Assembly: GCA_015491995.1 (NCBI GenBank) | Contig: WGFY01000071.1 | Coordinates: forward strand, 1 to 64,000 | DNA length: 64,000 nucleotides | From: Mesoaciditoga sp. | Lineage (GTDB): Bacteria; Thermotogota; Thermotogae; Mesoaciditogales; Mesoaciditogaceae | Reading direction: 5' to 3' | Part shown: in pieces, positions 47,713 to 60,210 of the stretch | How the letters are laid out: each line of letters begins with the position of its first letter | How positions within the stretch are numbered: position 1 is the stretch's first letter | Translations under genes and position numbers: made by a program | Notes under the pieces: model-generated | What the model was told of the DNA's origin: nothing | Database searches by the model: none | What the model saw: only the letters and a program-made list of their open reading frames with translations

Positions 47713-48510
47713 TCAAGCTTTCAAAACTTTCATCATCTCTGGAAGTAACGTAGAAGAAGTTGCAAGAATACTTTTAGAATAAATTGAAAATTCTTCCGAA
47801 AGAAGATCTACGATAACTCCTCCAGCCTCCTTTACCAGCAGCGAGCCAGCCGCCATATCCCATGGCTTCAATTCGTACTCCCAAAATCCATCTATTCGCC
47901 CGCACGCAACGTAACAGAGATCTAAAACGGCACTTCCAAATATTCTAAGAGCTCTGATTTTCCCGAAAAATGCTTCGTAGTCACTTAAAACTTTTTTTCT
48001 CATATTCACCGCGCTGTATTGATATCCCGTGTTTAAAACCGATTTTTCGAGTTCCGACATTTCGCTAACGTGCATTTCTTTACCATTTAAAAGAGCGCCA
48101 TTGCCTTTGATCGCTTCAAACATCTCGTCCATGAACGGATCGTAAACCACACCAACTTTAGGTTCACCATTTTCGACGATCGCGATTGAAACACATGAGT
48201 GTGGCACACCTTTTGAAAAATTCGTCGTTCCGTCGATTGGATCCACGATCCACAGCAAATTATCAGGATTTGCGGCCTCACTCTCACTAGTTCCAGTTTC
48301 TTCACCAAGAATAGAATCTTGTGGAAAAGCTTTTAAAACCGCCTCTTTCACCCTATTCTCAACTTCCACATCGATGTTGGTTACAACATCGTAAAATCCA
48401 CTCTTTGTTTTTGTCCAACTCAAAGAGTTGATCTTTGACTTTGCAAATCTTCCAAGATCTTTGGCAAGGCCCTTGGCGAATTCAAGCCTTAAAAATTCCT
48501 CTTTACTCAT
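47713..48510 (-). CDS. Inositol monophosphatase family protein
   Basis: SILGEETG, WIVDPIDGTTNFSKGVPHSCVSIA, WDMAAGSLLVKEAGG. Confidence 0.93.
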   Translation of the reverse strand: MSKEEFLRLEFAKGLAKDLGRFAKSKINSLSWTKTKSGFYDVVTNIDVEVENRVKEAVLKAFPQDSILGEETGTSESEAANPDNLLWIVDPIDGTTNFSKGVPHSCVSIAIVENGEPKVGVVYDPFMDEMFEAIKGNGALLNGKEMHVSEMSELEKSVLNTGYQYSAVNMRKKVLSDYEAFFGKIRALRIFGSAVLDLCYVACGRIDGFWEYELKPWDMAAGSLLVKEAGGVIVDLLSEEFSIYSKSILATSSTLLPEMMKVLKA

Positions 48511-48516
48511 AAAAAC

Positions 48517-50880
48517 TCACACCTTTCTAACCGTTATGCCCTCTTTTGAATCAAGCATATTGACAAGATACATGAACGCTTCGTTTATCTCATTATCCGA
48601 AAGCGTTTTCTCCATAGAACCGTAAGATATGGTGATCGTGAGGCTGTAAACGGTCTTTGGAATGCTCTTTCCCGTATAAAGATCGGAAACTCCAACACTC
48701 ATAACGTATTGAGAAGACTCTTTTGCCGCCTTTACGATCTCCTCTGCTTTGACCTTGCCTTTTTCTATGAACATGGATATGTCTTTGAATGAAAGAGGAT
48801 ATTGAGAATACGCACGATATTTTGCTTTTTTCTCATTTTTGAACGCCGCATTCATGTTCACTTCCGTGAAATAAACAGGTAGTTTTACATCAAGAAACTT
48901 TAAAATATCTTTTGATATCTCTCCAATTTTTCCGATAGTTTCTCCATCTAAGATGATTTCTCCACTTCTGCCTTCTTCGAATCCACTTAAACTTTTTTGA
49001 GAGAACCCGACATCAACATGCATGGAATCAAAAACATTTTCCAAATCCCCTTTGATGTTAAGCAAAGCCACATTCCTTTTGTCAGTATAATCTTCAGGGT
49101 TCATTCTACCTGTTGATATCATTGCCATCATCTCTCTTTCGCCACTCTTGCTGAATATCCTACCTATTTCGAACAGTCTTACCGATGATCGTTGATGCTT
49201 AACGTTGTAGGCCAAAATGTTTAAAAGCCCAAATACAAGATCCGGCCTCATCATGGACATTTCCGGTGAAAGCGCGTTTATTATCTTCGGTATTCCATCT
49301 GGCTTTTTTGAACCAGAATAAAAGATGTCGACGATTTTAGGATCTACGAATGGATATGTTAACACTTCGTAATAGCCTAATCCCATCACCATTTTCTTTA
49401 CTTTGGATTTGAATTCCCACCACGCGTTCTTTTGGGTAAAAATAAACGGTAACGAGTGTGTTTTTGGAAGATTATCCAAGCCGTAAATTCTTGCAAATTC
49501 TTCTATGAGGTCAACGTCTTCCAATATATCCCTTCGGAAAGTTGGCACCGTGACAAGCCAGCCATCATCTTTTTCGATCACGTCCATTCCAAGCCTTTCA
49601 AATGAATCCACAACTTTTTTCGAATTCGAAGAGTGAGCCGTATAAGAGCTTATCTTCTCTCTTGAAAGAAAAACTTTTTCTTTTTCAACGCGATTAGGGT
49701 AGATATCTGTCGCCCCAATCACATCACCTCCACCAAGTTCTATTATCATTTCAGCAAGCCTACCGGCGACGATCTCCGTATCATTTGGATCCACACCCCG
49801 TTCAAACCTGAAAGACGCATCTGTTGAAATGTTGAGGCTTTTAGAGGCCTTTCTCACCTGTACCGGATCGAAAGTGGCTATTTCGAGAAGGACCCTTTTT
49901 GTCGAATTTGTAACACCACTTTCTTTTCCACCTATAACACCGGCTATGGCAAGTGGGATTTCTCCATCGGTTATGAGAAGCTCTCCACCACTGAATTCGT
50001 ATTCCTTGGAGTTCAAGGCAAGCAGTTTCTCCCCTTTTTGTGCGTTTCGTACGATCAATTTCGAAGATGGGATCTTGTCGTAGTCAAAGGCGTGAATGGG
50101 ATGACCAAGCTCCATCATCATGTAATTGGTTGCATCTGCGATGTTGTTTATTGATCGAAGGCCAACCGATGCGAGTCTACGTTTTAACCAAAGTGGAGAA
50201 TTTTTGACTTTAACGTTGTCCACTCTTACCACCATGTACCTCCAGCACCCATTCGATTCCACGCTCACCTTGAGATCAGCGTTTGGTAATTTTATCGAAG
50301 GCTGTGGGACTCTGTAATCCTTTCCCTCAACTGCTGCGACCTCTCTGGCCAACCCAACATGAGAAAGGCAATCCGGTCTGTTTGGTGTTATTTCGAGTTC
50401 AAAGGTGATAAGGTCAAGATCCAAGATCTCTTTGATATCTCTGCCAATTTTCACCCTTTCACCGAATTTGAAAACATGATCAGAATGTGATTCTAATCCT
50501 ATCTCTTCAAGAGAAAGCATCATGCCTTCGGTTTCTATACCACGAATCACGGATGGCTTCACTTCCGTTCCATCGACTGTTGATGCCTTCAAAGCAGACG
50601 CAAATGCCACAAGATCACCAACTTCAATTGACAAGTCGGAAGTAATCGTGATGTACTCTTTTTCCCCCGTGTTAACCTTGCATACGTTGAGTTTGTCGGC
50701 ATTTGAATGTGGCTTCACTTCCACAACCTTTGCCGAAACAACTCCGTAAATTTTCTCAAAAGGTCTTTCTATCTCTTCAACCTCGCTGCCAGACATCGTC
50801 AGCTCATTTGAAAGCTCTTCTATATCATTCGTGGAATCCACGTATTCTCTAAGCCACTGAACATTCAATTTCAAATTCAA
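48517..50880 (-). CDS. pheT: Phenylalanyl-tRNA synthetase beta subunit
   Basis: 787 aa; GSEVEEIERPFEKIYGVVSAKV, ANDIT-like INNIADATNYMMMELGHPIHAFDYDKI, DASFRFERGVDP. Confidence 0.97.
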   Translation of the reverse strand: MNLKLNVQWLREYVDSTNDIEELSNELTMSGSEVEEIERPFEKIYGVVSAKVVEVKPHSNADKLNVCKVNTGEKEYITITSDLSIEVGDLVAFASALKASTVDGTEVKPSVIRGIETEGMMLSLEEIGLESHSDHVFKFGERVKIGRDIKEILDLDLITFELEITPNRPDCLSHVGLAREVAAVEGKDYRVPQPSIKLPNADLKVSVESNGCWRYMVVRVDNVKVKNSPLWLKRRLASVGLRSINNIADATNYMMMELGHPIHAFDYDKIPSSKLIVRNAQKGEKLLALNSKEYEFSGGELLITDGEIPLAIAGVIGGKESGVTNSTKRVLLEIATFDPVQVRKASKSLNISTDASFRFERGVDPNDTEIVAGRLAEMIIELGGGDVIGATDIYPNRVEKEKVFLSREKISSYTAHSSNSKKVVDSFERLGMDVIEKDDGWLVTVPTFRRDILEDVDLIEEFARIYGLDNLPKTHSLPFIFTQKNAWWEFKSKVKKMVMGLGYYEVLTYPFVDPKIVDIFYSGSKKPDGIPKIINALSPEMSMMRPDLVFGLLNILAYNVKHQRSSVRLFEIGRIFSKSGEREMMAMISTGRMNPEDYTDKRNVALLNIKGDLENVFDSMHVDVGFSQKSLSGFEEGRSGEIILDGETIGKIGEISKDILKFLDVKLPVYFTEVNMNAAFKNEKKAKYRAYSQYPLSFKDISMFIEKGKVKAEEIVKAAKESSQYVMSVGVSDLYTGKSIPKTVYSLTITISYGSMEKTLSDNEINEAFMYLVNMLDSKEGITVRKV

Positions 50881-50887
50881 TCACTCC

Positions 50888-51880
50888 TTAGAAAAGTTTC
50901 AAGAAATTGAGAGAATTTCTCGGAAATTCACGTATGTCACCCACGTTGTATTTCAACATTGCAAGTCTTTCTATACCCATTCCAAATGCAAAGCCCTGCC
51001 ATTTGTTAGGATCGAGTCCAACGTTTCTCAAAACCTGTGGGTGCACCATTCCCGAGCCAAGAATTTCAAGCCAGCCACTTTTTCCTTGCGGAAATGATAT
51101 GTCAACTTCAACACTTGGCTCTGTGAACGGGAAATAGTGAGGGCGAAATCTAACCTGCTTATCTTTGCCAAGAAGGGTTTTTATGACCTTTTCCAGCGTG
51201 CCCTTGAGATCCGCAATTGATATGTCCTTGTCTATTGCCAGTCCTTCTATCTGAAAAAAAGCAGGAAGGTGAGAAGCATCGTAATCTTTTCTGTAAACCC
51301 TTCCTGGAGATATGATCCTCAATGGGGGTTTGCGTGCTTCCATCATTCGAATTTGCACGGGTGAAGTATGTGTTCTCAGCAAACGGTTTTCATCTATGTA
51401 AAAAGTGTCATGAAGATCTCTGGCAGGATGCCATTCAGGCGTGTTAAGTGCCTCAAAATTGTAATAAGTATTTTCGATCTCTGGGCCTTCTACCACTTCA
51501 AAGCCCATGCTGTTAAATATGTTGACACACTCTTCCATAACACGTGTGATCAGGTGAAGCCGACCGAATGATCGCTTTGCACCAGGAATGCTAAGATCAA
51601 CCGATTTTTCAAGTGCTTTGTGCTGAGTTTCTTTTTCTCTCAAATCCTTTATCTTCTCAGTTAAAATGGATTCGATCTCGTGTTTGACGTTGTTCAAGGC
51701 TTCGCCAAATTCCGCACGTTCTTCCTTTGGAAGTTCTCTCATTCTTTTGAATTGTTCTTTGATGAATCCTTTTTTACCGAGAATGCTGATTTTCGTGTTA
51801 TTGAGCTCTTCAAAATTTTTAATGTTTTCCAATTTATCTCTTATGGAATTCATGAGTATATCTCTTATATTTTTCTCCAT
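50888..51880 (-). CDS. pheS: Phenylalanyl-tRNA synthetase alpha subunit
   Basis: EGPEIENTYYNFEALNTPEWHPARDLHDTFYI, RTHTSPVQIR, GFAFGMGIERLAMLKY; start at ATG 51880. Confidence 0.97.
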   Translation of the reverse strand: MEKNIRDILMNSIRDKLENIKNFEELNNTKISILGKKGFIKEQFKRMRELPKEERAEFGEALNNVKHEIESILTEKIKDLREKETQHKALEKSVDLSIPGAKRSFGRLHLITRVMEECVNIFNSMGFEVVEGPEIENTYYNFEALNTPEWHPARDLHDTFYIDENRLLRTHTSPVQIRMMEARKPPLRIISPGRVYRKDYDASHLPAFFQIEGLAIDKDISIADLKGTLEKVIKTLLGKDKQVRFRPHYFPFTEPSVEVDISFPQGKSGWLEILGSGMVHPQVLRNVGLDPNKWQGFAFGMGIERLAMLKYNVGDIREFPRNSLNFLKLF

Positions 51881-51916
51881 CAGAAAAACCCCTTCATTTT
51901 TATGGATTTGTTGAAA

Positions 51917-51922
51917 ATTATA
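51917..51922 (-). promoter_or_regulatory. Extended -10 (TGcTATAAT) upstream of pheS
   Basis: Minus-strand GTGCTATAAT about 37 nt before pheS start; weak -35. Confidence 0.45.
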
Positions 51923-52167
51923 GCACTCTATCATGAAAAACTCCACATGTTTTTATAAGGGAAGGCATTTCATCAAAGGACATTCAACATCATCGAATGT
52001 ATCTTATCATGATCAATCGTCACTTTTCAAAAAGTTTTCAATCGTTTGTATCTTTTTGATGTACGATGTTCGTTTTCAAATTGAGTAAGTGTTAAAATAG
52101 GGAATGTAAAGCGCTTTTTATTCCGAAATTCGGGAAATATACCGCGTGTTTTATGGGAGATGCTGAA

Positions 52168-55100
52168 ATGGATTTTGTCCATCTTCATTTGCACACAGAG
52201 TACAGTTTAACGGATTCCGTTTTGAGAATAGATCCTTTGATGGACGCCGTTAAAAAAATGAATATGAGTGCTGTGGCCATCACAGATCATGGTACTCTTG
52301 GTGGTGTTGAAAAGTTCCACTCTGCAGCTTTAAAGAGGGGAATAAAGCCTGTTGTTGGTTGTGAAGTCTACATGGTTGGAAATGGGAGAAAACGCCATCA
52401 TCTCACTGTAATCGCAAAGAGCAAAAAAGGATATTTCTCACTCGTTAAGGCCATGAATTCCCTTTCAAAAGAAGGGAAAAGGGGTTTTGATGATGAAGAT
52501 ATCTTTTCTCTTGAAGATGTTATCGTTTTATCAGGGTGCATAGGTGGAAAGATCCCTTCGGCGATCTTGAACGATGATTTCAAAAAAGCAAAATCCCTCA
52601 TAGAATCTTATCAATCCCGCTTTAAGGACGATTTTTATTTAGAACTTATGAACACGGCTCTCCCTCAGCAAAAACGCTTAAATGGTGTTCTCCTTGAAAT
52701 GGCAGAAGAATATGGAGTAAAGGTCGTTGCGACAAACGATGTGCATTTTTTGAAACGTGAGGATGCCAAAGCACACAGTTTGTTTGTATCCATTGGGCGT
52801 AACATGCATTGGAACGGAGATTTTCTTTATGGAAGCGATGAGTATTATCTCAAATCTGCACAGGAAATGGGCAAGCTCTTTGGAGATGTTAAAGGTGCTT
52901 TGGAAAACACGACTGAAATTGCTCGGAAATGTGAAGAGTACGATCTAAGCCCAAATTTTGAATTGCCAATTTTATCTGAGAATGGCGATTGCAAGAGTTT
53001 GAAAAAAGAGATCGGTTTTGGCACCTTAAAGGATCTAAGACTTAAAAGGGCGGAAGATGAGCTGAAAGTTATAGAATCTCAAAAATTTTGCAGGTATTTC
53101 CTGATCGTTTCCAACATCGTGAAAACGGCAGAAAAATTGAACGTCTTAGTTGGTCCTGGAAGAGGCTCGGCAGTTTCGTCACTAATTGCATATTTACTTG
53201 ACATTACAACTGTGGATCCTTTGAAATACGATCTTCTTTTTGAAAGATTCCTGAACAAATCGAGAAAAGGTGATCCAGACATAGATTTAGACGTAGAAGA
53301 CGCTAAAAGGGGAGAACTTATATCTGAAATTGTGAAAAAATATGGAGAGGATGAAGTGGTTCAGGTTGGAGCTTATGGTACTCTTGGTACCAGGGCCGTG
53401 ATTCGAGCCGTTGGAAAGGCCTTGGAACTTGGTGATCGAATAATTAACGATTTGGTTTGGAGAGTCTCTGGATATTCATCTATAAAAGAGGCTTTGAAAA
53501 AAAACCCATCTCTTGTCAAAGTCGCAAAAGATCCATCCATTGGAGAAGTTTTAGGTTACTCTGAATTTTTGGAAGGTTTGGCACATCACAAAACGATACA
53601 CGCCGCAGGCATTATATTATCTGAGACACCGATAAGAGACAGGCTCCCTTTGATTTTAAACGATGGGACGTGGGTAACGGAATTTGATATGAACTCTCTC
53701 GCACGTTTGGGAGTTGTAAAAATAGATATTTTGGGCTTGAAAACGTTGACAAACATAAAAGATACCTTTGGTAAAGGCGCAGACAGAAAAAAAATAAGTT
53801 CCTTATCGATCGAAGATCCGAGAATTTATGAACTTCTAAAATACGGGAATACACTTGGTGTTTTTCAATTGGAAAGCCCTTCAGCCACATCTTTGACAAA
53901 AAAAATGGCTCCAGAGCGTTTCGAGGATTTGATCGCTTTACTGAGTTTGAACAGACCAGGACCCATGTATTCTGGAATGGCTGATGAGTATATAAAAAGG
54001 AGACATGGACTTTCATCGGGCAAGGACGAGCTTGGACTTGATGAACTTCTTAAAGATACCTATGGAATGATAGTTTATCAAGAACAAATTATGAAGATAG
54101 CGAGTGAAGTAGCTCAATTCACACCTTCGAAAGCCGATATGTTTAGAAAAGCGGTATCTAAAAAGAAAACGGACATAATGGATGAACTTAAAGACGAATT
54201 CATAGAAGGGTGCGTTGATCATGGATATGGGCGTTCAAAAGCCAAGAAGCTTTTCGATCTTATAAACTCATTTGCGTCTTACGGATTTAACAAATCTCAT
54301 AGCGTTGCTTATGCACACATAAGCGCATGGACGGCTTATCTAAAAGCGGTCAAGCCGGCTCAATATCTCGCGTCTTTAATGAATTCGCACATTTCCAATA
54401 TGGCAAAACTTTCTATTTACGCGGGTGAAGCTAAAAGACTTGGCGTTGAGATTTTACCTCCAGATGTTAATGAATCCAGTGCACTGTTCAAAGCCGATTT
54501 AAGAACGATACGAACCGGGTTGGTAGCGATTAAGAATGTGGGTATTAATTTTGGAGAAAGTGTTGAGAAAGATAGGAAAAAAGGCAAATACGAAAGCGTT
54601 CAAGATTTTCTTGTCCGTTTGAAAAACACGCGTCCAAGTAAAAGGAGCATGGAAGCTCTGATACTCAGTGGCGCTTTTGATTCCATATGTTCAAACAGGA
54701 GATACATGATAGAAAATCTCGATCTTATATGGGATATGGCAGAGGGTGGTTTAAAGGCTCTTCAACAGCAACTTTTTGGTGGGACAAAGAAGTCAACTCT
54801 TCCATCGGTAGAAGGGTATCCGGATTATGAAATGACTGAAAAGATTCGACTTCAAAGGCAATATTTTAACCTTGTCACTTTAGAATTGGGTGATAAAGGG
54901 TTCTCCATAGTCATGAGAAACGGGAAGGGAAAAGTGGTGTTTTACATCTTCGAAAACGGAAAAAACATCATGGCAACCGATGGAGAAATCGAAATGGAGA
55001 TATCACTTCCATTTCCCTTGGCAGAAAGTGGACCATTTGAAGGAGAATTTACTTACAAAGATGGTAAGATCACCCTTGACAAATTGCTGAAAACACCGGA

Positions 55101-55248
55101 TTCTACTTTCGTGTATGTGGAAAATTCTGACGCTATAGAAAAGATCATGTCAGATTTGATTGATGCCAAAGGCGAGAAAGTAATTCTAAAGCTAAAAGGG
55201 ATCTCTATGATAATAGAAGATAAGACATTAAAAGAGGAGGCGCGCTAA
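52168..55248 (+). CDS. dnaE: DNA polymerase III alpha subunit DnaE
   Basis: [22 protein letters not shown] start, [45 protein letters not shown]; start chosen at ATG 52168 behind GGGAG. Confidence 0.96.
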   Translation: MDFVHLHLHTEYSLTDSVLRIDPLMDAVKKMNMSAVAITDHGTLGGVEKFHSAALKRGIKPVVGCEVYMVGNGRKRHHLTVIAKSKKGYFSLVKAMNSLSKEGKRGFDDEDIFSLEDVIVLSGCIGGKIPSAILNDDFKKAKSLIESYQSRFKDDFYLELMNTALPQQKRLNGVLLEMAEEYGVKVVATNDVHFLKREDAKAHSLFVSIGRNMHWNGDFLYGSDEYYLKSAQEMGKLFGDVKGALENTTEIARKCEEYDLSPNFELPILSENGDCKSLKKEIGFGTLKDLRLKRAEDELKVIESQKFCRYFLIVSNIVKTAEKLNVLVGPGRGSAVSSLIAYLLDITTVDPLKYDLLFERFLNKSRKGDPDIDLDVEDAKRGELISEIVKKYGEDEVVQVGAYGTLGTRAVIRAVGKALELGDRIINDLVWRVSGYSSIKEALKKNPSLVKVAKDPSIGEVLGYSEFLEGLAHHKTIHAAGIILSETPIRDRLPLILNDGTWVTEFDMNSLARLGVVKIDILGLKTLTNIKDTFGKGADRKKISSLSIEDPRIYELLKYGNTLGVFQLESPSATSLTKKMAPERFEDLIALLSLNRPGPMYSGMADEYIKRRHGLSSGKDELGLDELLKDTYGMIVYQEQIMKIASEVAQFTPSKADMFRKAVSKKKTDIMDELKDEFIEGCVDHGYGRSKAKKLFDLINSFASYGFNKSHSVAYAHISAWTAYLKAVKPAQYLASLMNSHISNMAKLSIYAGEAKRLGVEILPPDVNESSALFKADLRTIRTGLVAIKNVGINFGESVEKDRKKGKYESVQDFLVRLKNTRPSKRSMEALILSGAFDSICSNRRYMIENLDLIWDMAEGGLKALQQQLFGGTKKSTLPSVEGYPDYEMTEKIRLQRQYFNLVTLELGDKGFSIVMRNGKGKVVFYIFENGKNIMATDGEIEMEISLPFPLAESGPFEGEFTYKDGKITLDKLLKTPDSTFVYVENSDAIEKIMSDLIDAKGEKVILKLKGISMIIEDKTLKEEAR

Positions 55249-55250
55249 CT

Positions 55251-56903
55251 GTGAGCGATGAAGAGTTAAGAAAAAAGTACGATGTCTGGGATGAAAAAAC
55301 AAATGAGATGTTGAAGAAATTTCCAGAACGTGGGAATTTTAGAACGACGTGGGAGGAAGATATAAAAAGGCTTTACACTCCACTTGAATTGGGAGATTAT
55401 TTTGAGATAGGTTTTCCTGGGAAATATCCTTACACGCGTGGCGTTCAAAATACCATGTACAGGGGGAAATTATGGACCATGCGGCAGTATGCTGGTTTTG
55501 GCACTGCCGAAGAATCCAACAAAAGGTATAAATATCTTCTTGAGCAAGGGCAAAGTGGCCTTTCGGTGGCTTTTGATCTTCCAACTCAGATAGGATACGA
55601 CTCGGACGATGCGCATTCACTTGGTGAAGTCGGAAAAGTCGGTGTCGCCATAGATTCGTTGGCAGATATGGAAACCCTTTTTGAAGGTATCCCGCTTGGG
55701 AAAGTTAGCACATCCATGACCATAAACTCAACAGCTGCGATACTTTTAGCCATGTATTTGAACGTTGGCGAGAAACAAGGGGCAAATAGAGACAAACTGC
55801 GTGGGACGATTCAAAACGATGTGTTGAAGGAATACATAGCACGCGGGACATACATTTTTCCACCTCAGCCCTCTATGAGGGTGATAACCAACATATTTGA
55901 ATTTTGCTCTAAAGAAATGCCGCTTTGGAATACGATAAGCATAAGTGGTTATCATATAAGGGAAGCTGGCGCGGATGCTGTCCAAGAAGTGGCGTTCACA
56001 CTTGCGGATGGGATAGAATACGTCAGAGCAGCTGTAAAAGCTGGACTTGATCCGAATGTCTTTGGAAAAAGATTATCCTTTTTCTTTGCAGCGCATAACG
56101 ATTTCCTTGAGGAAATAGCCAAGTTCCGTGCCGCTCGGAGAATGTGGGCGAAGTTAATGAAAGAGAAGTTCAACGTTACAAATCCATCCGCCATGAAACT
56201 TAAATTTCACACTCAAACATCCGGTTCAACTTTAACAGCGCAGCAACCTGAAAACAACATAGTACGTGTTACGCTTCAAGCGTTAGCGGCAGTTTTAGGC
56301 GGTACACAATCACTTCATACGAATTCGAGAGATGAAGCACTTGCCCTTCCCACAGAAGAATCCGTCAAGATAGCGTTGAAAACACAGCAGATAATAGCGT
56401 ATGAATCCGGCGTGGCAAAAACAGTTGACCCGTTGGCAGGTTCCTACTACATAGAGAGCCTTACAGATTCGATAGAAAAACACGCATTTGAGTACATAGA
56501 CAAGATAGAAGAATTAGGTGGAATGGTAAATGCAATAGAATCAGGATACGTTCAGCAGGAGATCAGCAATAGATCTTACGAATATCAGAAAAAAATCGAA
56601 TCTGGCGAACAAATTGTCGTGGGAGTTAACAAATTTACGGTTGAAGAAACATCCTCAAAACGTTTGCTTAAGGTTAATGATGAAATTGAAAAAGGACAAA
56701 TAGGCAGATTACGTGCTTTGAAGAGGGAACGCGATAACAAAAAGGTTGCAAAGAGTTTAAGCGTTCTCGAAAATGTGGCGAGAACGGATGACAACCTCAT
56801 GCATCCAATAATAGATGCTGTAAGAGTTTACGCAACTGTTGGCGAAATTTCCAACGTTTTGAGAAAAGTTTTTGGTGAATACAAGGAATCAATTACGATA
56901 TGA
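55251..56903 (+). CDS. Methylmalonyl-CoA mutase, large (catalytic) subunit
   Basis: [90 protein letters not shown] start. Confidence 0.97.
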   Translation: MSDEELRKKYDVWDEKTNEMLKKFPERGNFRTTWEEDIKRLYTPLELGDYFEIGFPGKYPYTRGVQNTMYRGKLWTMRQYAGFGTAEESNKRYKYLLEQGQSGLSVAFDLPTQIGYDSDDAHSLGEVGKVGVAIDSLADMETLFEGIPLGKVSTSMTINSTAAILLAMYLNVGEKQGANRDKLRGTIQNDVLKEYIARGTYIFPPQPSMRVITNIFEFCSKEMPLWNTISISGYHIREAGADAVQEVAFTLADGIEYVRAAVKAGLDPNVFGKRLSFFFAAHNDFLEEIAKFRAARRMWAKLMKEKFNVTNPSAMKLKFHTQTSGSTLTAQQPENNIVRVTLQALAAVLGGTQSLHTNSRDEALALPTEESVKIALKTQQIIAYESGVAKTVDPLAGSYYIESLTDSIEKHAFEYIDKIEELGGMVNAIESGYVQQEISNRSYEYQKKIESGEQIVVGVNKFTVEETSSKRLLKVNDEIEKGQIGRLRALKRERDNKKVAKSLSVLENVARTDDNLMHPIIDAVRVYATVGEISNVLRKVFGEYKESITI

Positions 56904-56925
56904 AAGGTATGTGGAGGCGAAAATC

Positions 56926-57318
56926 ATGATAAAAGTTATGATAGCAAAACCTGGTCTTGATGGACATGATAGAGGCGCCAAAGTTGTGGCCAGAACGTTA
57001 AGAGATGCTGGAATGGAAGTCATATACACTGGTATAAGGCAAACGCCCGAACAAATCGTTCAATCTGCCATAGATGAAGATGTGGACATCTTGGGCATAT
57101 CCATACTTTCTGGTGCTCACATGAAATTGGTTCCCAAAATACTCGAACTTTTAAGAGAAAAAAAGGCGAGTGTACCAGTCTTCGTGGGTGGTATAATTCC
57201 TGATGAAGATGTGGATAAATTGAAAGAAATGGGTGTGATTGAAGTCTATGGCCCAGGAACTTCAACATCTGAAATTTCTGAGCAGGTGAAGAGCTTTGTC
57301 GAACATTCAGACACATGA
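56926..57318 (+). CDS. Methylmalonyl-CoA mutase, B12-binding subunit
   Basis: [37 protein letters not shown] with DxHxxG-type cobalamin motif. Confidence 0.97.
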   Translation: MIKVMIAKPGLDGHDRGAKVVARTLRDAGMEVIYTGIRQTPEQIVQSAIDEDVDILGISILSGAHMKLVPKILELLREKKASVPVFVGGIIPDEDVDKLKEMGVIEVYGPGTSTSEISEQVKSFVEHSDT

Positions 57319-58219
57319 ATATGAATTGTTGAAAGGAATGGAAAAGCGCGAGAGGCGCATTCTGGCCAAAGTTTTATCCTTGTGTGAAAGCGATCCGGGC
57401 AAAGCCAACATTCTACTTGGAAAGCTTCCGAAATCAACGGCTCACATAGTTGGAATGACCGGAAGCCCTGGCATAGGAAAATCCACCCTCGTGAATGCCA
57501 TTCTTAACGAGATGCCGGAAAGAAGAGTTGCAGCAATAGCGGTGGATCCGTCAAGCCCTTTTACAGGTGGAGCTCTGCTGGGAGATCGTGTTAGAATGCA
57601 ATCACATGCCACATCCGAAAATATTTTTATAAGGAGCTTTGCCAGTAGAGGATCACTTGGCGGACTTTCACCATCGATCTATGAAGCTTGCAACGCTTTT
57701 GAGTCCTTTGGAATGAACTACGTGATCGTTGAAACGGTTGGCGTTGGGCAATCAGAAGTCGATATAGTCAATGTGGCAGATACCGTTGTCGTAGCTCTGT
57801 CTCCAGACAACGGTGACGAAATTCAAATGATGAAAGCTGGTTTGATGGAAATCGCAGACATGTTCGTGATAAACAAATTCGACAATCCAAAGTCACAGAT
57901 ATTACTTTCAAGACTTCGCGCCGCTATGGCAATGGGAAGAAAGGAAATTCCCATTTATCTTACTAACGCTTTAACGGGTGAAGGGGTAAGTGATTTGGTG
58001 AAGGCGTTAAACGAAAGATTTCTCACCATATCTTCAAATGGTGTTTTGAAAAAAAGAAGAAAAAATAGATTGATTCATCACGCTCAATCCACGTTGAAAA
58101 GGGAATTGGATTTTTTGATCGAAAAAATAGATTTAGAAGAAGAAGGAATCGATCTTGATGGATTGAGGAGAAAACTCATTCACGCTTTATGCTGGAATCA
58201 TTCTGAAAGTCGAAAATAA
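57296..58219 (+). CDS. meaB: Methylmalonyl-CoA mutase-associated GTPase MeaB
   Basis: [50 protein letters not shown]. Confidence 0.96.
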   Translation: MSNIQTHEYELLKGMEKRERRILAKVLSLCESDPGKANILLGKLPKSTAHIVGMTGSPGIGKSTLVNAILNEMPERRVAAIAVDPSSPFTGGALLGDRVRMQSHATSENIFIRSFASRGSLGGLSPSIYEACNAFESFGMNYVIVETVGVGQSEVDIVNVADTVVVALSPDNGDEIQMMKAGLMEIADMFVINKFDNPKSQILLSRLRAAMAMGRKEIPIYLTNALTGEGVSDLVKALNERFLTISSNGVLKKRRKNRLIHHAQSTLKRELDFLIEKIDLEEEGIDLDGLRRKLIHALCWNHSESRK

Positions 58220-58260
58220 AAAGTTGAAAGGATGGTGAATTCACCTTTTGGTGATTGATT

Positions 58261-58662
58261 GTGAAAACTCTGAAAATAGACCATATCGGTGTTGCTGTGA
58301 AGTCCGCCGAGGAGGCTTCTAAAATGTTTTCAACCGTTTTAAAGCTTGAAACGGAAGAAGAACTTTTAGAAGATCGAAAGTTAAAAATTGTGATGGTGAA
58401 GATCGGTGAATCACGTGTAGAACTCGTAGAAGATCTCAATCCAGACGGTACCGTTTCCAAATTCATCGAAAAACGTGGGGAAGGCCTTCATCATATGGCA
58501 TTTGAAGTTGATGATGTGAACAAAGCGGTTGAAGAGATGAAGAAAAACGGTTACAGGGTGCTTTCTGAACCAAAACTTGGAGCAGGTGGCATGCTCGTGG
58601 CATTCGTTCATCCAAAGGACACTCACGGCATTTTGTTAGAACTCGTTGAAAGGAGGAAGTGA
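58261..58662 (+). CDS. mce: Methylmalonyl-CoA epimerase
   Basis: KIDHIGVAVKSAEEASKMF, ESRVELVEDLNPDGTVSKFIEKRGEGLHHMAFEVDD. Confidence 0.95.
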   Translation: MKTLKIDHIGVAVKSAEEASKMFSTVLKLETEEELLEDRKLKIVMVKIGESRVELVEDLNPDGTVSKFIEKRGEGLHHMAFEVDDVNKAVEEMKKNGYRVLSEPKLGAGGMLVAFVHPKDTHGILLELVERRK

Positions 58663-58663
58663 A

Positions 58664-60199
58664 ATGGACAAAAACGAAGAACTCTTGAAACGTAGAAAAA
58701 TTATACAAGTTGGTGGTGGAAAAGAGAGGATTGAAAAGCAGCATACGGCTGGAAAACTCACGGCGAGAGAACGTGTTAATCTTCTCCTTGATGAAGGAAG
58801 TTTTATCGAAATAGACGATCATGTAAAACATAGATGTACTTATTTTGGACTGGATAAGAAAACATTTCCTGCCGATGGAGTTGTAACTGGACTGGGCAAG
58901 ATCGGCGGTAGGAATGTGGCCATCTTTTCGCAAGATTTCACAGTTCAGGGAGGTTCCCTCGGAGAAATGCATGCCAAAAAGATCGCTAAAATACAAGACA
59001 TGGCCATGAAGCTTGGCATACCCATGATATCCATAAACGATTCCGGTGGTGCACGCATTCAAGAAGGAGTCGATTCTCTTTACGGTTATGGGGAAATTTT
59101 TTACAGGAACACACTTGCTTCTGGGGTGATCCCACAGATTACCGTTATAGCCGGTCCCTGTGCGGGTGGTGCGGTGTACTCTCCAGCGATCACGGATTTT
59201 GTTTTGATGGTTGACAAAACTTCCAAGATGTTCATAACAGGTCCCGAGGTTATAAAGGCGGTAACCGGAGAGAACGTTACACAAGAATTGCTCGGGGGAG
59301 CAATGGTGCACAATTCAAAAAGTGGCGTGGCTCATTTTATCGCAAAAAACGATGAAGAAGTTGCTTCAATGGTTAAAAAACTCTTATCCTACATTCCTTC
59401 CAACAACATGGAAGAGCCTCCCTTTTCTGAGCCGGTGGAGGTTCCTTTGGACGAATCTTTAAACACGATAATTCCTGAAGATCCTCATAAGCCTTACGAT
59501 ATGATGGAAGTGATCAATCGTGTAATCGATCCAGGAACGTTCTTTGAAGTTCATTCCAAATTCGCGCGTTCCATGGTAACAGGTTTTGCGAAAATCAACG
59601 GACACTCAGTTGGGATCGTTGCAAATCAACCCAGAGTTTTAGCTGGAGTTTTGGATATAGATTCATCTGATAAAGCGGCACGGTTCATCAGATTTTTAGA
59701 TGCTTTCAACATGCCGATCATCACTTTTGTCGACACCCCTGGGTTCTTGCCTGGAACAACTCAAGAATATGGCGGAATAATTCGCCATGGAGCGAAGTTG
59801 CTTTATGCATACAGCGAAGCATCCGTTCCAAAGATAACGATAATAACTCACAAAGCTTACGGCGGAGCGTACATCGCCATGGGTAGCAAACACTTAGGTG
59901 CTGATCTGGTTCTCGCATGGCCAAGTGCAGAAATAGCGGTTATGGGTCCAGAAGGTGCCGCAAACATAGTTTTTAGAAAAGAAATAAAAGCTTCCTCCGA
60001 GCCGGAAAAGACACGTCAAGAAAAGATAAAAGAGTATGCTGACATGTTTTCAAATCCTTACGTAGCGGCATCACGTGGTTATGTTGATAGCGTTGTGTTT
60101 CCTTCTGAAACTCGCTATTACCTTGTGCGCGCTTTGGAAACTTTTTCCTCAAAAGCCGAAGGGAAACCCTCCAAAAAGCACGGCAACATTCCATTGTGA
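58664..60199 (+). CDS. mmdA: Methylmalonyl-CoA decarboxylase alpha / propionyl-CoA carboxylase carboxyltransferase subunit
   Basis: KLTARERVNLLLDEGSF, INDSGGARIQEGV, FVDTPGFLPGTTQEYGGIIRHGAKLLYAYSEA. Confidence 0.95.
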   Translation: MDKNEELLKRRKIIQVGGGKERIEKQHTAGKLTARERVNLLLDEGSFIEIDDHVKHRCTYFGLDKKTFPADGVVTGLGKIGGRNVAIFSQDFTVQGGSLGEMHAKKIAKIQDMAMKLGIPMISINDSGGARIQEGVDSLYGYGEIFYRNTLASGVIPQITVIAGPCAGGAVYSPAITDFVLMVDKTSKMFITGPEVIKAVTGENVTQELLGGAMVHNSKSGVAHFIAKNDEEVASMVKKLLSYIPSNNMEEPPFSEPVEVPLDESLNTIIPEDPHKPYDMMEVINRVIDPGTFFEVHSKFARSMVTGFAKINGHSVGIVANQPRVLAGVLDIDSSDKAARFIRFLDAFNMPIITFVDTPGFLPGTTQEYGGIIRHGAKLLYAYSEASVPKITIITHKAYGGAYIAMGSKHLGADLVLAWPSAEIAVMGPEGAANIVFRKEIKASSEPEKTRQEKIKEYADMFSNPYVAASRGYVDSVVFPSETRYYLVRALETFSSKAEGKPSKKHGNIPL

Positions 60200-60210
60200 G
60201 GTGTGATTGA

